Positions 22,275 through 31,181 of a stretch of 64,000 nt of DNA are shown piece by piece. Source of the DNA: Azorhizobium caulinodans ORS 571 (GTDB lineage: Bacteria > Pseudomonadota > Alphaproteobacteria > Rhizobiales > Xanthobacteraceae); NCBI RefSeq assembly GCF_000010525.1, contig NC_009937.1, forward strand, positions 5,298,001 to 5,362,000, in the 5' to 3' direction. Position numbers and translations under genes: made by a program. Numbering within the stretch: the stretch's first letter is position 1; each line of letters opens with the position of its first letter. Below the pieces are notes generated by a model. That model saw only the letters and a program-made list of their open reading frames with translations. It searched no databases and was not told where the DNA came from.

Positions 22275-22315
22275 CAAAGCGTCGCCTCTCCTCCCCGCGC
22301 AGGGGGTCGCCGCCC

Positions 22316-23494
22316 ATGAGCGCGCCCGCCCGCAAGACCGCCCCGCTCTCCCCCTCGGACCTCAAGGACCAACTCCGCGCCCTGGCGCTGGAGGAAGGCT
22401 TCGACGCCTTCGGCATCGCCGATCCCGACGCCGTGGGCGATGCCGGCACGCGCCTGCGCCACTGGGTGGCGGAGGAACGCTATGGCGACATGGGCTGGAT
22501 GGCCGAGACGCTGGACCGCCGCGTCCATGCCCGTGCCATGTGGCCGGAGGCGCTGCGGGTGGTCATGCTGGGCATGAATTACGGGCCGGACGAAGACCCG
22601 CGCACGGTTCTCGCGGAACGCAGCCTGGGCGCCATCTCCGTCTATGCGCGGGGCGAGGACTATCACGACATCATCAAGCCCAAGCTGAAGCGTCTCGCCC
22701 GCGCGCTGCTGGCGCTCGCCGGCACGGGCGATGTGAAGGTGTTCGTGGACACCGCCCCGCTCATGGAAAAGCCGCTCGCCATGGCCGCCGGCCTCGGCTG
22801 GCAGGGCAAGCACACCAATCTGGTCTCGCGGGCGCGGGGCTCGTGGCTGTTCCTCGGCGCCATCGCCACCACGCTGGACCTGCCCGTGGATGCGCCCATG
22901 GGCGATCATTGCGGCCAGTGCCGGGCCTGCCTCGACGCCTGCCCGACCGCCGCCTTTCCCGCCCCCTATCAGATCGACGCGCGCCGCTGCGTCTCCTATC
23001 TGACCATCGAGCACAAGGGGCCGATCCCGCGCGACCTGCGCCCGCTCATGGGCAACCGCATCTATGGCTGCGACGATTGTCTCGCCGCCTGCCCCTGGAA
23101 CAAGTTCGCGGAGCTGGGGCGGGAAGCGAAGCTCGCCGCCCGCGACGAGAACCGGGCGCCGGACTTGGCGGACCTCGCAACGCTGGACGATGCCGCCTTC
23201 CGCGCCCGCTTTCCGAAAAGCCCCATCAAGCGGGTGGGGAGGGGCCGCTTCCTGCGCAACGTGCTGACCGCCATCGGCAATTCCGGCGACCCCGCGCTCG
23301 TGGCGAGCGCGCGGGCCCATCTCGGCGATCCGGATGCACTGGTGCGCGGCGCCGCCGTCTGGGCGCTCTCGCGCCTTTTGCCGGCGGCGGAGTTCGCAAC
23401 TCTGGCCGCCGTTCAGGCCGGAGCGGAAGCGGACGCGGAGGTCGCGGCCGAATGGACCGCCGCGCTCGAGGCGGACGCACCACCCCGGACCTGA
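22316..23494 (+). CDS. queG: Epoxyqueuosine reductase
   Basis: 392 residues from the ATG at 22316, after AGGGGG; the frame continues upstream through the inverted repeat but that part is not protein-like for this family. QueG uses cobalamin and two [4Fe-4S] clusters to reduce epoxyqueuosine to queuosine in tRNA. Both ferredoxin motifs are present: [12 protein letters not shown] and [12 protein letters not shown], plus a C-terminal HEAT-like segment ([16 protein letters not shown]). It depends on cobalamin, for which bluB in this window makes the lower ligand. Confidence 0.95.
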   Translation: MSAPARKTAPLSPSDLKDQLRALALEEGFDAFGIADPDAVGDAGTRLRHWVAEERYGDMGWMAETLDRRVHARAMWPEALRVVMLGMNYGPDEDPRTVLAERSLGAISVYARGEDYHDIIKPKLKRLARALLALAGTGDVKVFVDTAPLMEKPLAMAAGLGWQGKHTNLVSRARGSWLFLGAIATTLDLPVDAPMGDHCGQCRACLDACPTAAFPAPYQIDARRCVSYLTIEHKGPIPRDLRPLMGNRIYGCDDCLAACPWNKFAELGREAKLAARDENRAPDLADLATLDDAAFRARFPKSPIKRVGRGRFLRNVLTAIGNSGDPALVASARAHLGDPDALVRGAAVWALSRLLPAAEFATLAAVQAGAEADAEVAAEWTAALEADAPPRT

Positions 23495-23542
23495 CGCTCC
23501 GGCCGTCTTGCCCTTGTCGGACTTCTTCGCCAAACGAAGGGC

Positions 23543-24427
23543 ATGAGCACGCTTCTCGCCGTAGGGCTCGGCTATTGCGCCCGCCACTTCATCGCCAGCC
23601 ATCCGGCCGTGTTCGACCGGGTGATCGGCACCGCCCGCACGGCCGAGGGCGCAGCCGCCGTCACAGCGACGGGCGCGGAGGGGCTCGTGTTCGACGGCTC
23701 GGCGGTCCACCCGGAGTTGGCGGCCGCCATCGCAGCGGCGGATGTGCTGATGCTCTCCGCCCCGCCCGGCGAGGCGGGCGATCCACTGCTCGCCGCCGCG
23801 CGGGCGCAGATCGAGGCGGCTCCCAACCTGCGACAGGTGCTCTATCTCACCACGCTCGGGGTCTATGGCGACCATCAGGGCGGCTGGGTGGATGAGGACA
23901 CACCGCCCAAGGCCGGCAGCGCCCGGCTGGAGCGGCGCCTCGCGGCGGAGGCGGACCTGCTCGCGCTCGGGACGGCGAAGGGCATTCCGGTGGCCGTGCT
24001 GCGGCTGGCCGGCATCTATGGCCCGGAGCGCAATGCCTTCCTCCAGTTGAAAGCCGGCGAGGCGCGCCGCATCGAGAAGCCCAATCAGGTTTTCAACCGC
24101 ATCCATGTGGCGGACATTTCCGTCGCCATGGCCAAGGTGATCGAGACCGGTTTCGGCGGGCTGCTCAACGTGACGGACGACCGGCCGGCCCCGCCCGGCG
24201 ATCCCATCGCCTTCGCTGCCGGCCTCATGGGCATCGCCCCGCCGCCGGCCATTCCGTTCGAGGTGGCCGCGCGCAGCATGTCGCGCATGGCGCTGTCCTT
24301 CTGGGCCGCCAGCAAGCGGGTACGCAACGACCGGCTGAAGGCGCTCGGCGTCGCGCTGGCCTATCCCACCTATGAGGAAGGGCTCACAGCTCTCTACGGC
24401 GAATTGAAAGGCGCAGGCGAAATTTAG
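23543..24427 (+). CDS. NAD(P)-dependent epimerase/SDR-type oxidoreductase (YeeZ-like)
   Basis: 294 residues. The N-terminal nucleotide-binding motif is GLGYCARHF, followed by an atypical extended-SDR fold with LYLTTLGVYGDHQGGWVDE and RLAGIYGPERN, which place a Tyr in the usual catalytic region. This group is found after queG in many alphaproteobacteria. Substrate not known. It converges on the membrane-protein gene that follows. Confidence 0.82.
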   Translation: MSTLLAVGLGYCARHFIASHPAVFDRVIGTARTAEGAAAVTATGAEGLVFDGSAVHPELAAAIAAADVLMLSAPPGEAGDPLLAAARAQIEAAPNLRQVLYLTTLGVYGDHQGGWVDEDTPPKAGSARLERRLAAEADLLALGTAKGIPVAVLRLAGIYGPERNAFLQLKAGEARRIEKPNQVFNRIHVADISVAMAKVIETGFGGLLNVTDDRPAPPGDPIAFAAGLMGIAPPPAIPFEVAARSMSRMALSFWAASKRVRNDRLKALGVALAYPTYEEGLTALYGELKGAGEI

Positions 24428-24440
24428 CCGGCGACGCTAA

Positions 24441-24905
24441 TTATTTTGCCGAAGAAGGACCGAGCGCGCCGGGCCGGCCGATCCCCGCCATCAACCAGAT
24501 GGTCCCGCCCATCAGGGCGCCGGCAAGGCCGCCGGACAGCAGGAACAGCGGGCGGGTCTGCATCGCCCCCTGAAGCTCGGAGAGCCCGAACGCGAGGCCG
24601 CCCGTGGGCGCCCAGGTGGCGACCAGCAGCAGCATGCGCACGGCGAGGCCCGCAGCAAACCAGATGGCAATGTGCCGCCACAAGGCCGTGATGCGCCGTG
24701 CCGCCAGAAGCCGGTGGATAAGGACGCCCAGCGTCCAAACGCCCGCGCAGCCGAGCAGCAGGCTGAGGACGAGAGAGAGGAGCAGCCATTCGGTGGGGTC
24801 GAGCGGACCCATGCTCCGCGGCAGTCCGAACAGGAACATCTGAAGGCCGGTCAGCGCGGGCGCCCACAAAGGCGCAATGAGAAAGGCGCGGAGTGTGCGG
24901 TTCAT
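24441..24905 (-). CDS. Small four-helix membrane protein of unknown function
   Basis: 154 residues from the ATG at 24905 (the frame to 24965 would overlap the upstream gene). Four hydrophobic segments are visible at about residues 5-27, 39-65, 78-98 and 118-141; there are no other motifs. It starts 31 bases after the stop of the HATPase-REC-PP2C-Hpt gene on the same strand, so it is probably the last gene of that operon and might be the membrane target or anchor of the signalling pathway. That link is inference. Confidence 0.68.
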   Translation of the reverse strand: MNRTLRAFLIAPLWAPALTGLQMFLFGLPRSMGPLDPTEWLLLSLVLSLLLGCAGVWTLGVLIHRLLAARRITALWRHIAIWFAAGLAVRMLLLVATWAPTGGLAFGLSELQGAMQTRPLFLLSGGLAGALMGGTIWLMAGIGRPGALGPSSAK

Positions 24906-24936
24906 ATGGTGACCCTGCCGACCCGATGTGGCGGGC

Positions 24937-26928
24937 TCAGGGCTGCCCGCCTCCGAACCAGACACGGAACAGGGCGATCTCCGCCCGCGCCAGCGGCGCG
25001 AGGCCGTGCGCCAGTGTCAGGCGCGCCGCCGCATCCGCCTCCAGTTCCACCGCCCGAGCCCGTGCTGCCGCGCCGGCAAGGCCGAACTGACCCAGCAGAC
25101 CCGCCAGCGCATGGGCGGCGGCGGTGACGGCAGCCGGATCGCTGGCCTCCTCCCAGTCCGCGATCTTCTGCGTCGCATTTTCCAGAAAGCGCAGGGCGAG
25201 GCGGGCGAACGCCTCCTCCCCCACCGCCTTGCGCAGGGCCGCGATGCCCGCGGGCTGGAAATCGGGCGCGCCATCGGCGGCTGACTGCGGGGCCGTCTCG
25301 GCCGGCGGCGTGGCCTCCGCCCTGCGGGCGCGTGCGGAGGGCAGCACGATGCGCTCCACCGCCGGGACGGAGACGGCGGGAGCGGGGGCTTGCACGGCCA
25401 TGTCCGGCAACGCCTCGCGCACCTGAGGCCCGGCATCCGCCCGCTGGAGCAGCACGAACATCCAGTCGTCTTCGGGCGCCGGCCCGAGGCGGGCGGCAAC
25501 GCGGCTCGCCGCCCGCGCAGCAGCGGCCTCCAGCGGAGCCGACTGGCGGCTCATCAATTCCTGCGCGAGCCAGTCCGGGCACGGCCCGCCGCTTGCGAGT
25601 TCCGCAGGATCGAGACCATCCGTGGACAGCAGCAGGCGCTCGCCCGGCGCCAGGGCGACGCTCATCGCCTCATAGGCCGGCGCTTCGGTGAAGCCCAGCA
25701 GGGGACCCGTCACCGGCAGGGGCCGCGCGCCGGCGCGAGTCACCACCATGGGCAAGGGATGGCCGGCGGAGGCGAGCGTGATGGTGCCATCCGCATGGAG
25801 GTCCAGGACGAGGGCGGTTGCCACGACGCCCTCCAGCCCCTCCTCCCGGAAGACAATGCCGGACCAGCGGGTGAGAAAGGCGGCCGGGCCCAGCGGCTCG
25901 CCGGCGTCCAGGGCCCGCACCATGGCCGCATGCGCCACCGCCCCCGCCTTCGCCTGGATGCCGTGGCCCATCACGTCCGCCAGAACGATGCGGTCGGCGC
26001 CAGCGCGAGGCAGATGGATCACGAGGTCGCCGCCGCCAATATCCGCCGTCTCCCAGCGCAGGGCAGCGGCGAAGGCGCCGAGCCGCTCCGGCAGCCGCGG
26101 CCGCACCAGATGCTCCAGCGAGGCGCCGAAATAGTGAAAGAGCCGCGCCCGTTGCCGGGCGGAGCGCTCGAGCGCCAGCTTCACCGTCTCGCGCAGGCGA
26201 TCGGGCATCACCGGCTTGGTGAGGAAGGTATCGACGCCGAGTTCCAGCACCTTCAGCCGCACGGAAGGATCGCCGGTAATCATCACGATGGGGATGGGCG
26301 GGCGTTCCGCATCATTCTCCAGCGCCTCGATGAGCGGCGTGCCCTCGTCGGCGCCGAGATGGAAATCGGAGACGATGAGATCCACCCGCGTCTTGCGGGC
26401 GAGCGCCAGCGCCTGCTTCAGCGTCTGCGCCGGCAGCACGCGGTAATCAGGCTCGAGAATGGTGAGATAGGCGTCGAGCAGGACCGGCTCGTCCTCCACC
26501 ACCAGCACCTGCGGGCGGCGACGGGCAAGGCGACGGATGCCGACGAGCCGGTTGGGCGGGCCGGACTGGTAGATCACATCGTCGAGGGCGGCGCGGATGA
26601 TGGCGAGCCCCCGGCCGCTGCCCCCCTCGGGGTCGGAAGCCGCAAGCCGCGCCCCGCGCCAGCGCTCCTCGAAGGCAGGGAAGGCGCCGCCGTCATCGGT
26701 GAGGGTGAAGGTGAGCGTCACGCCGCTCAGCATGACCTCAAGGCCGATGTCCTGCGCCGAGGGCGTGCCGTGGCGCACCACATTGGTGGCAAGCTCCACC
26801 ACCGCCGTGATGATCTCATCGGCAATGTCGCCGCCGAGGCGCAGCTCCGCGAAATGGCGCCGGAGCGCCTTGCGCAGCCAGGAGACCCCTTCAAGCGTCG
26901 CCGGCTGGCGCGCCTCGAACAGCTTCAC
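24937..26928 (-). CDS. Four-domain signalling protein: HATPase (RsbW-like)-REC-PP2C phosphatase-Hpt
   Basis: 663 residues. Residues 1-135 are a serine-kinase/anti-sigma-type HATPase (N-box ELATNVVRHG, DDGG at 78-81, G-box GGSGRGLAI at 102-110). Residues 140-255 are a receiver domain with Glu145/Asp146, phospho-acceptor Asp188, Thr218 and Lys238. Residues 262-495 are a SpoIIE/PP2C phosphatase with metal ligands in GGGD (298-301), LADVMGHG (316-323) and STDG (435-438). A Pro/Ala linker (505-555) leads to a C-terminal Hpt-like bundle with candidate His606 (TAAAHALAG). All key residues look intact, so it could both phosphorylate and dephosphorylate a STAS-domain partner under phosphorelay control. 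No STAS protein or histidine kinase lies next to it. Confidence 0.88.
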   Translation of the reverse strand: MKLFEARQPATLEGVSWLRKALRRHFAELRLGGDIADEIITAVVELATNVVRHGTPSAQDIGLEVMLSGVTLTFTLTDDGGAFPAFEERWRGARLAASDPEGGSGRGLAIIRAALDDVIYQSGPPNRLVGIRRLARRRPQVLVVEDEPVLLDAYLTILEPDYRVLPAQTLKQALALARKTRVDLIVSDFHLGADEGTPLIEALENDAERPPIPIVMITGDPSVRLKVLELGVDTFLTKPVMPDRLRETVKLALERSARQRARLFHYFGASLEHLVRPRLPERLGAFAAALRWETADIGGGDLVIHLPRAGADRIVLADVMGHGIQAKAGAVAHAAMVRALDAGEPLGPAAFLTRWSGIVFREEGLEGVVATALVLDLHADGTITLASAGHPLPMVVTRAGARPLPVTGPLLGFTEAPAYEAMSVALAPGERLLLSTDGLDPAELASGGPCPDWLAQELMSRQSAPLEAAAARAASRVAARLGPAPEDDWMFVLLQRADAGPQVREALPDMAVQAPAPAVSVPAVERIVLPSARARRAEATPPAETAPQSAADGAPDFQPAGIAALRKAVGEEAFARLALRFLENATQKIADWEEASDPAAVTAAAHALAGLLGQFGLAGAAARARAVELEADAAARLTLAHGLAPLARAEIALFRVWFGGGQP

Positions 26929-26950
26929 GCCCGCCTCCCCGCCCGCCGGC

Positions 26951-27448
26951 TCATGCGAGGCCGTCCAGTTCGTCGTCGGACAAAGCGCCGGGCACGATGG
27001 TGATGGGAATGGGGAAGGCGGCGGAGGCTGCGCCCCCGAGCGCCGTCACCAGCGGCCCCGGCCCCTCGCGGTGAAGGCCGGCGGCCAGCACGAGGATGGC
27101 GATGTCACGGTCCTCGGCGATCAGCGCCTGCAGCACCGTGGCCCGCTGGCCCTCCCGCACCACCGTCTCGGCAGTGATGCCGGCCACCTGCCTGGCGCGC
27201 GCGGCATAATCATCCAGCCGCACCTGCGCCGTCTCGGTCGCTTCCGCCCGCATCAGATCGGCGACACCCAGCCACTGCTGGTGCGCGTCCTCCAGCTCCA
27301 GCACGGCGAGCAGCACGAGCCCGCCATGGGTGCGGGCAGCGCGGCGGGCAGCGTAATAGACCGCCCGGTCGCATTCCGGCGTCTCGTCCACCACCACAAG
27401 GAACTTGCGGCGGTGGCCCGGCTCGTGGCTCTGGCGTTTCAGGATCAT
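26951..27448 (-). CDS. Universal stress protein (UspA family)
   Basis: 165 residues from ATG 27448 (TTG 27454 is the alternative). The fold signature is clear: KFLVVVDETPECDRAVYYAARRA at the start and a C-terminal half with EDRDIAILVLAAG and PIPITIVPG. The ATP-binding glycine pattern near the end is only partly kept, so nucleotide binding is uncertain. It is the first gene of a leftward set: its stop is 22 bases before the four-domain phosphatase gene, suggesting a stress-signalling operon. Confidence 0.85.
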   Translation of the reverse strand: MILKRQSHEPGHRRKFLVVVDETPECDRAVYYAARRAARTHGGLVLLAVLELEDAHQQWLGVADLMRAEATETAQVRLDDYAARARQVAGITAETVVREGQRATVLQALIAEDRDIAILVLAAGLHREGPGPLVTALGGAASAAFPIPITIVPGALSDDELDGLA

Positions 27449-27522
27449 GCGCAAAGGTCCAAATCAACGCCACGATGCTGCCACGTCGCCCCCCGCCGCG
27501 CGATGCCCAATCGCGCTGCAGG

Positions 27523-27912
27523 TCAGGCCTCGACGGGCAGGGAGCCCTCGGCAAAGGCATAGACGCGCAGACGATGGCCGTCCGGGTCCACAGCCACGAA
27601 GCTGCGGCCGAAATCGAGATCGGTGGGCGGCAATGCGATCTGCGCGCCGCGCCGCACCCAGTCCGCGTGGGTGGCGTCCACCGCCTCGATCTCCTTCACA
27701 TTGAAGCCGATCTCGCTGGCGCCGGGCAGAGCCGTCGGCGCGGGGGCCACACCGCCCCGGCCCCACAGGCCCACCCGCAGGCCGGAGGAGAGCACGAACA
27801 GCACGAAGGTCTGGCTCTGCTCCACGGGCGCACGGCCGAACAGGCGGCCGTAGAAGCGGGCACTTGCGGCCGGATCGCTCACATAGAGCAGGATCATATT
27901 GCTATAGGTCAT
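27523..27912 (-). CDS. VOC-superfamily protein (glyoxalase/bleomycin-resistance fold)
   Basis: 129 residues. It begins MTYSNMILLYVSDPAASARFYGRLFG, the first beta-alpha-beta-beta-beta module, and ends with the second module SFVAVDPDGHRLRVYAF. The fold covers lyases, dioxygenases and antibiotic-binding proteins; metal ligands cannot be assigned with confidence. It lies 52 bases downstream of the WYL regulator on the same strand, a pairing often seen and consistent with local control. Confidence 0.82.
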   Translation of the reverse strand: MTYSNMILLYVSDPAASARFYGRLFGRAPVEQSQTFVLFVLSSGLRVGLWGRGGVAPAPTALPGASEIGFNVKEIEAVDATHADWVRRGAQIALPPTDLDFGRSFVAVDPDGHRLRVYAFAEGSLPVEA

Positions 27913-27964
27913 TGGGGGTCCGCTCCCATCGCTTCGGTCATGTCGTGCTTAAGCCGGGCTGCTG

Positions 27965-28678
27965 TCAAATTCCGGCAGCAGGCCGGCATCCCTCCACCGG
28001 CTTCAGCTCGGTCTCCCGCCACGCCTTCATGAGCGCCTGCCGGCGGCGGGGATAGCGCATCTCCATGAGGCGGGCCTCGGCGATGCGGTCGGTGCGGAAA
28101 TGGCGGAAGCCGTCGCGCAGTTCGCACCACGCCATCATCAGCCGCACATGGTCGAAGAAGGTGAGGCCGAAGGGCCAGACTACCCGTTCCGTGGCCGCGC
28201 CCTCGCCGTCGCGATAGAGGATGTGCAGCTTGCGCTCGATGCGGATGGCCTTGCGCAGCAGGGCCGGGTCCACCGTATCGCCGGGAATGGGCGCGGTGGG
28301 CGCCACGTGGAGGCTGGAGGACTCGAGTTCCGCCCGCAGATCCGGTGGCAGCACCGCGCTGAGCCGGGCGAGCGCACTCACCGCCGCATCCCGCAGCCGC
28401 TCGTCGCCGCGCCCCGCCACCCAGCGCGAACCCAGCACCAGCGCCTCGATCTCCTCCACTGGAAACATCAGGGGCGGCAGCGTGAAGCCGGGCTTCAGGA
28501 CATAACCGACACCCGGCTCTCCCACGATGTCGGCGCCCTGCGCCTGAAGGCTGGCGATGTCGCGATAGAGGGTGCGGATGCTCACCCCGATCTCGGCCGC
28601 CAACGCCTGCCCGCTCACCGGCCGGCGATGCCGGCGCAGGACGTGGAGAAGGTCGAAGAGGCGCTCGGTGCGGGACAT
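27965..28678 (-). CDS. YafY-type transcriptional regulator (HTH plus WYL domain)
   Basis: 237 residues from the ATG at 28678; the frame to 28762 runs through the palindrome and is not protein-like. N-terminal winged helix: SRTERLFDLLHVLRRHRRPVSGQALAAEIGVSIRTLYRDI, followed by a WYL-type ligand-binding domain (RKLHILYRDGEG, VVWPFGLTFFDHVRLMMAWCEL). These proteins act as local repressors or activators. Likely targets are its own promoter and the VOC gene downstream. Confidence 0.88.
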   Translation of the reverse strand: MSRTERLFDLLHVLRRHRRPVSGQALAAEIGVSIRTLYRDIASLQAQGADIVGEPGVGYVLKPGFTLPPLMFPVEEIEALVLGSRWVAGRGDERLRDAAVSALARLSAVLPPDLRAELESSSLHVAPTAPIPGDTVDPALLRKAIRIERKLHILYRDGEGAATERVVWPFGLTFFDHVRLMMAWCELRDGFRHFRTDRIAEARLMEMRYPRRRQALMKAWRETELKPVEGCRPAAGI

Positions 28679-28700
28679 GGAGAAGCCATAGCGGGACGGG

Positions 28701-28717
28701 CTGCCAGAAAGTGGCAG
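28701..28717. promoter_or_regulatory. Candidate operator upstream of the YafY-type regulator
   Basis: CTGCCA (28701-28706) and TGGCAG (28712-28717) form a dyad with a 5-base centre, 23-39 bases upstream of the regulator's start. Position and symmetry suit autoregulation by a dimeric HTH protein. Not proven. Confidence 0.4.
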
Positions 28718-28840
28718 CATGTCACCGGAACGCCAAGCGACCTGTGCGGCAGTCCCCGCCATCGCGCGATGCGCGGCGATGGGCTACATGGCGATCAGGG
28801 AGCCGGGTCCCGGTTCGCCCGCAAGACTTCCGGAGGCAAG

Positions 28841-29278
28841 ATGTCCGAACTCACCCTCGCCAAGGCCCAGATCGTTCTTTCCGCCGCGCTGGAAAAGGCC
28901 GGCGCGCTCTCGCTGAGCCCACTCGCCATCGCCGTGCTCGATGCCCGCGGCGCGCTCAAGGCCTATGGCGCGCAGGACGGCACCAGCCTGAAGCGCGGCG
29001 AGATCGCGCTCGGAAAGGCGAAGGGCGCGCTGGCGCTGGGCGTCGGCTCGCGCTCGCTGTTCCGCCGCGCCAAGGACCAGCCCTTCTTCATCGCCGCCGC
29101 CACCTCGGCGGTGGGCGGCGACCTCGTGCCGGTGCCGGGCGGCGTGCTGATCCGCGATGCCGCCGGCGCCATCATCGGCGTGGTGGGCGTGTCCGGCGAC
29201 ACCTCGGACAATGACGAGGCCTGCGCGGTGGCCGGCATCGCGGCCGCCGGCTTCACCGCCGATCCCGGCCAGGACTGA
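28841..29278 (+). CDS. GlcG/HbpS-family protein (DUF336, heme-binding-like)
   Basis: 145 residues from the ATG at 28841, preceded by GGAGG. The family pattern is complete: an N-terminal helix (LTLAKAQIVLSAAL), the domain strand LAIAVLDARGALKAYGAQDG, KAKGALALGVGSR, then VPGGVLIRDAAGAIIGVVGVSGDTSDNDEACA. Relatives include GlcG of the glycolate locus and the heme-binding HbpS; the role here is unknown. It converges on the quinone-reductase-like gene. Confidence 0.85.
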   Translation: MSELTLAKAQIVLSAALEKAGALSLSPLAIAVLDARGALKAYGAQDGTSLKRGEIALGKAKGALALGVGSRSLFRRAKDQPFFIAAATSAVGGDLVPVPGGVLIRDAAGAIIGVVGVSGDTSDNDEACAVAGIAAAGFTADPGQD

Positions 29279-29323
29279 CCTCAGTATTCCGAGCCGATGG
29301 GGAGAGCCGGCGGCGGAGCGCGT

Positions 29324-30112
29324 TCAGCCGCCGGCCTTCTCCCGATGGACGCCGAAACCCGTCGCGCCGGGCTCCAGATCGGGGCGCAGCTCCATGCTGG
29401 GAATGAGATAGTCGCCCCCGTTCTGGCGGCGATAGGGAATGGGCGCCGTCGTATCGAGCGTGCGCATCCGCTCCCGCAACTGAGACGCCAGGGCCTCGAA
29501 GCCCGCCGCGTCGAGCCGGTTGGTGCGATGGGCGACGTAGGGCGGCAGCACGTCGAAGCCGGGGTAGTAGAGAATGCCGTGGTTGATGGGGAACAGCACG
29601 TCCTCCATGGGCCCGTTGATGCCGCGCCCGGAATAATGTTCCTGCCAGCCGCCGGTGGTGACGATGAGCATGGCGCGCTTTCCGGCCATGCTGCCCTCGC
29701 CATAGCGGTCGCCCCAGCGGGTGCTGCTGTGCTCGCCCACGCCATAGGCGAAACCATAGGCATACACGCGGTCCACCCAGCCCTTCAGGATCGCCGGCAT
29801 GGTGAACCACCAGAGCGGGAACTGGAGAATGACCGTATCGGCCCAGCGCAGCTTCTCGTGTTCCGCCTGCACATCGGCGGTGAGGGTGCCGGCGGCGAAG
29901 GCCGCACCCGAGGCGGCGGCGACATTGAGCGGCGCGTCGGGATCGAGACCGGGGAAGTCGGCTCGATCGGCCTGCGCCTTCCAGCCCAGCGCATAGAGGT
30001 CGGACACCTGCACCGTGTGCCCAGCGGCCTCCAGCGTTTCGATGGCGACGTCGAGGAGCGCCCCGTTGAGCGAACGCCGCTCGGGATGGGCGAAAACAAA
30101 CAGGACATTCAT
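29324..30112 (-). CDS. NAD(P)H:quinone oxidoreductase-like flavoprotein (NQO1 family)
   Basis: 262 residues from the ATG at 30112; the frame to 30157 runs into the regulatory region. The flavodoxin-like fold opens MNVLFVFAHPERRSLNGALL (FMN/FAD phosphate loop) with FPLWWFTMPAILKGWVDRVYAYGFAYG in the middle, the family signature. These enzymes do two-electron reduction of quinones or nitroaromatics. It is divergently transcribed from a LysR regulator with a palindrome between them, the classical arrangement for quinone- or electrophile-responsive control. Confidence 0.88.
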   Translation of the reverse strand: MNVLFVFAHPERRSLNGALLDVAIETLEAAGHTVQVSDLYALGWKAQADRADFPGLDPDAPLNVAAASGAAFAAGTLTADVQAEHEKLRWADTVILQFPLWWFTMPAILKGWVDRVYAYGFAYGVGEHSSTRWGDRYGEGSMAGKRAMLIVTTGGWQEHYSGRGINGPMEDVLFPINHGILYYPGFDVLPPYVAHRTNRLDAAGFEALASQLRERMRTLDTTAPIPYRRQNGGDYLIPSMELRPDLEPGATGFGVHREKAGG

Positions 30113-30190
30113 GGCTTGTTCCACTTGGGTCGTGGCCCGGAATTGGCCGTCGCCCAAGGGTTAGCCGAGCATGAGCTTTGCCACTATAAC

Positions 30191-30213
30191 GGCATAATGC
30201 ATATGCTTATGCC
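30191..30213. promoter_or_regulatory. Palindromic operator between the quinone reductase and lysR genes
   Basis: GGCATAA (30191-30197) and TTATGCC (30207-30213) are perfect inverted arms around TGCATATGC, whose inner eight bases are again a palindrome. The site ends five bases before the LysR start codon. LysR proteins bind such dyads; binding here could repress lysR and control the divergent gene. Confidence 0.6.
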
Positions 30214-30218
30214 GCTAG

Positions 30219-31145
30219 ATGGATAAATCGGACGTCACCCTGGAGCGGATGCGCACCTTCGTGCGTGTGGCCGAGCGCGGCAGCCTGTCGGCTGTGGCGC
30301 GCGAACTCGGCATCGGCCAGTCCAGCGTCACCCGCCATGTGCGCGATCTGGAGGAGGCGGTGGGCGTCGTCCTGCTCAACCGCACCACCCGCCGCGTGAG
30401 CCTGACCGAGGAAGGCGCGCGCTATTATGCGGACTGCCTCCAGATCCTGCGGCTGGTGGAGCAGGCGGGCGACGGGCTGCGCGACACCCGCCAGTCCCCG
30501 GCGGGCACGGTGCGGCTATCCTGCTCGGCAGCCTTCGGCGTGCTGCATCTGTGCCGGCTGATGTTCGCCTTCCAGGACCGCTATCCGGAGATCGAGGTTG
30601 ATCTCAGCCTCAGCGACGAGCGGGTGGATCTGGTGCAGGAGGGGGTGGACCTCGCCCTGCGCCTCGCGCCCCTGACCGACAGTTCCCTCAAGCTGCGCTC
30701 GCTGGGTCACAGCCGCCGGGTGCTGGCGGCGGCGCCGGCGTATCTCGCCGCTTATGGCCGGCCGCAGACGCCGCAAGATATAGCGGACCACGAGGGCGTG
30801 CGGATGACCATCGTCTCCGGCAGCGACATGCTCTCCCTTCGGGGACCGGATGGGGAGCGGCATCTGGTGCCGTTCGGCGGCCGCTTCCGGGTGGACCATG
30901 GATTGGCGGTGCGGGAGGCCCTGATGGCGGGACGCGGGCTCGCGCTGACCCATATCTGGCTCGTCCACGACCTGCTGGCCGAGGGGCGGCTGGAGCAGCT
31001 GCTGCCGGACTATGAGGCGCCGTCGATGCCCCTGAGCCTGCTCATCGTGCCGGGACGGGAAACCATCACGCGGGTGCGGCTGCTGATCGACTTTCTCGCG
31101 GCGGAGATCGCCGCCATTCCCGGCATGGACGGCAGGCCGGCGTAA
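30219..31145 (+). CDS. LysR-family transcriptional regulator
   Basis: 308 residues. N-terminal HTH: MRTFVRVAERGSLSAVARELGIGQSSVTRHVRDLE, then a type-2 periplasmic-binding effector domain (SPAGTVRLSCSAAFG, VDLALRLAPLTDSSLKLRSLG). It resembles the CrgA/AphB-like subgroup that controls quinone reductases and similar enzymes. The ATG at 30219 has no ribosome-binding site and follows the operator by five bases, so a leaderless transcript is possible. Probable target: the divergent quinone reductase. Confidence 0.93.
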   Translation: MDKSDVTLERMRTFVRVAERGSLSAVARELGIGQSSVTRHVRDLEEAVGVVLLNRTTRRVSLTEEGARYYADCLQILRLVEQAGDGLRDTRQSPAGTVRLSCSAAFGVLHLCRLMFAFQDRYPEIEVDLSLSDERVDLVQEGVDLALRLAPLTDSSLKLRSLGHSRRVLAAAPAYLAAYGRPQTPQDIADHEGVRMTIVSGSDMLSLRGPDGERHLVPFGGRFRVDHGLAVREALMAGRGLALTHIWLVHDLLAEGRLEQLLPDYEAPSMPLSLLIVPGRETITRVRLLIDFLAAEIAAIPGMDGRPA

Positions 31146-31175
31146 AAGCCCGCCGCACACGCGGCGCGGCGGGCT
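31144..31175 (-). terminator. Rho-independent terminator of the RutE-like gene
   Basis: On the minus strand AGCCCGCCGC and GCGGCGGGCT (31166-31175 and 31147-31156) make a perfect 10-bp stem with a 9-base loop, followed by TTTTA. It lies just past the RutE-like stop and overlaps the lysR stop. Confidence 0.85.
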
Positions 31176-31181
31176 GACGGA

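Noticed and set aside
22148-22315. N-terminal extension of queG through the inverted repeat
   Set aside because: The extension translates the repeat into [17 protein letters not shown]-type peptides; the family N-terminus starts at 22316 with a ribosome-binding site.
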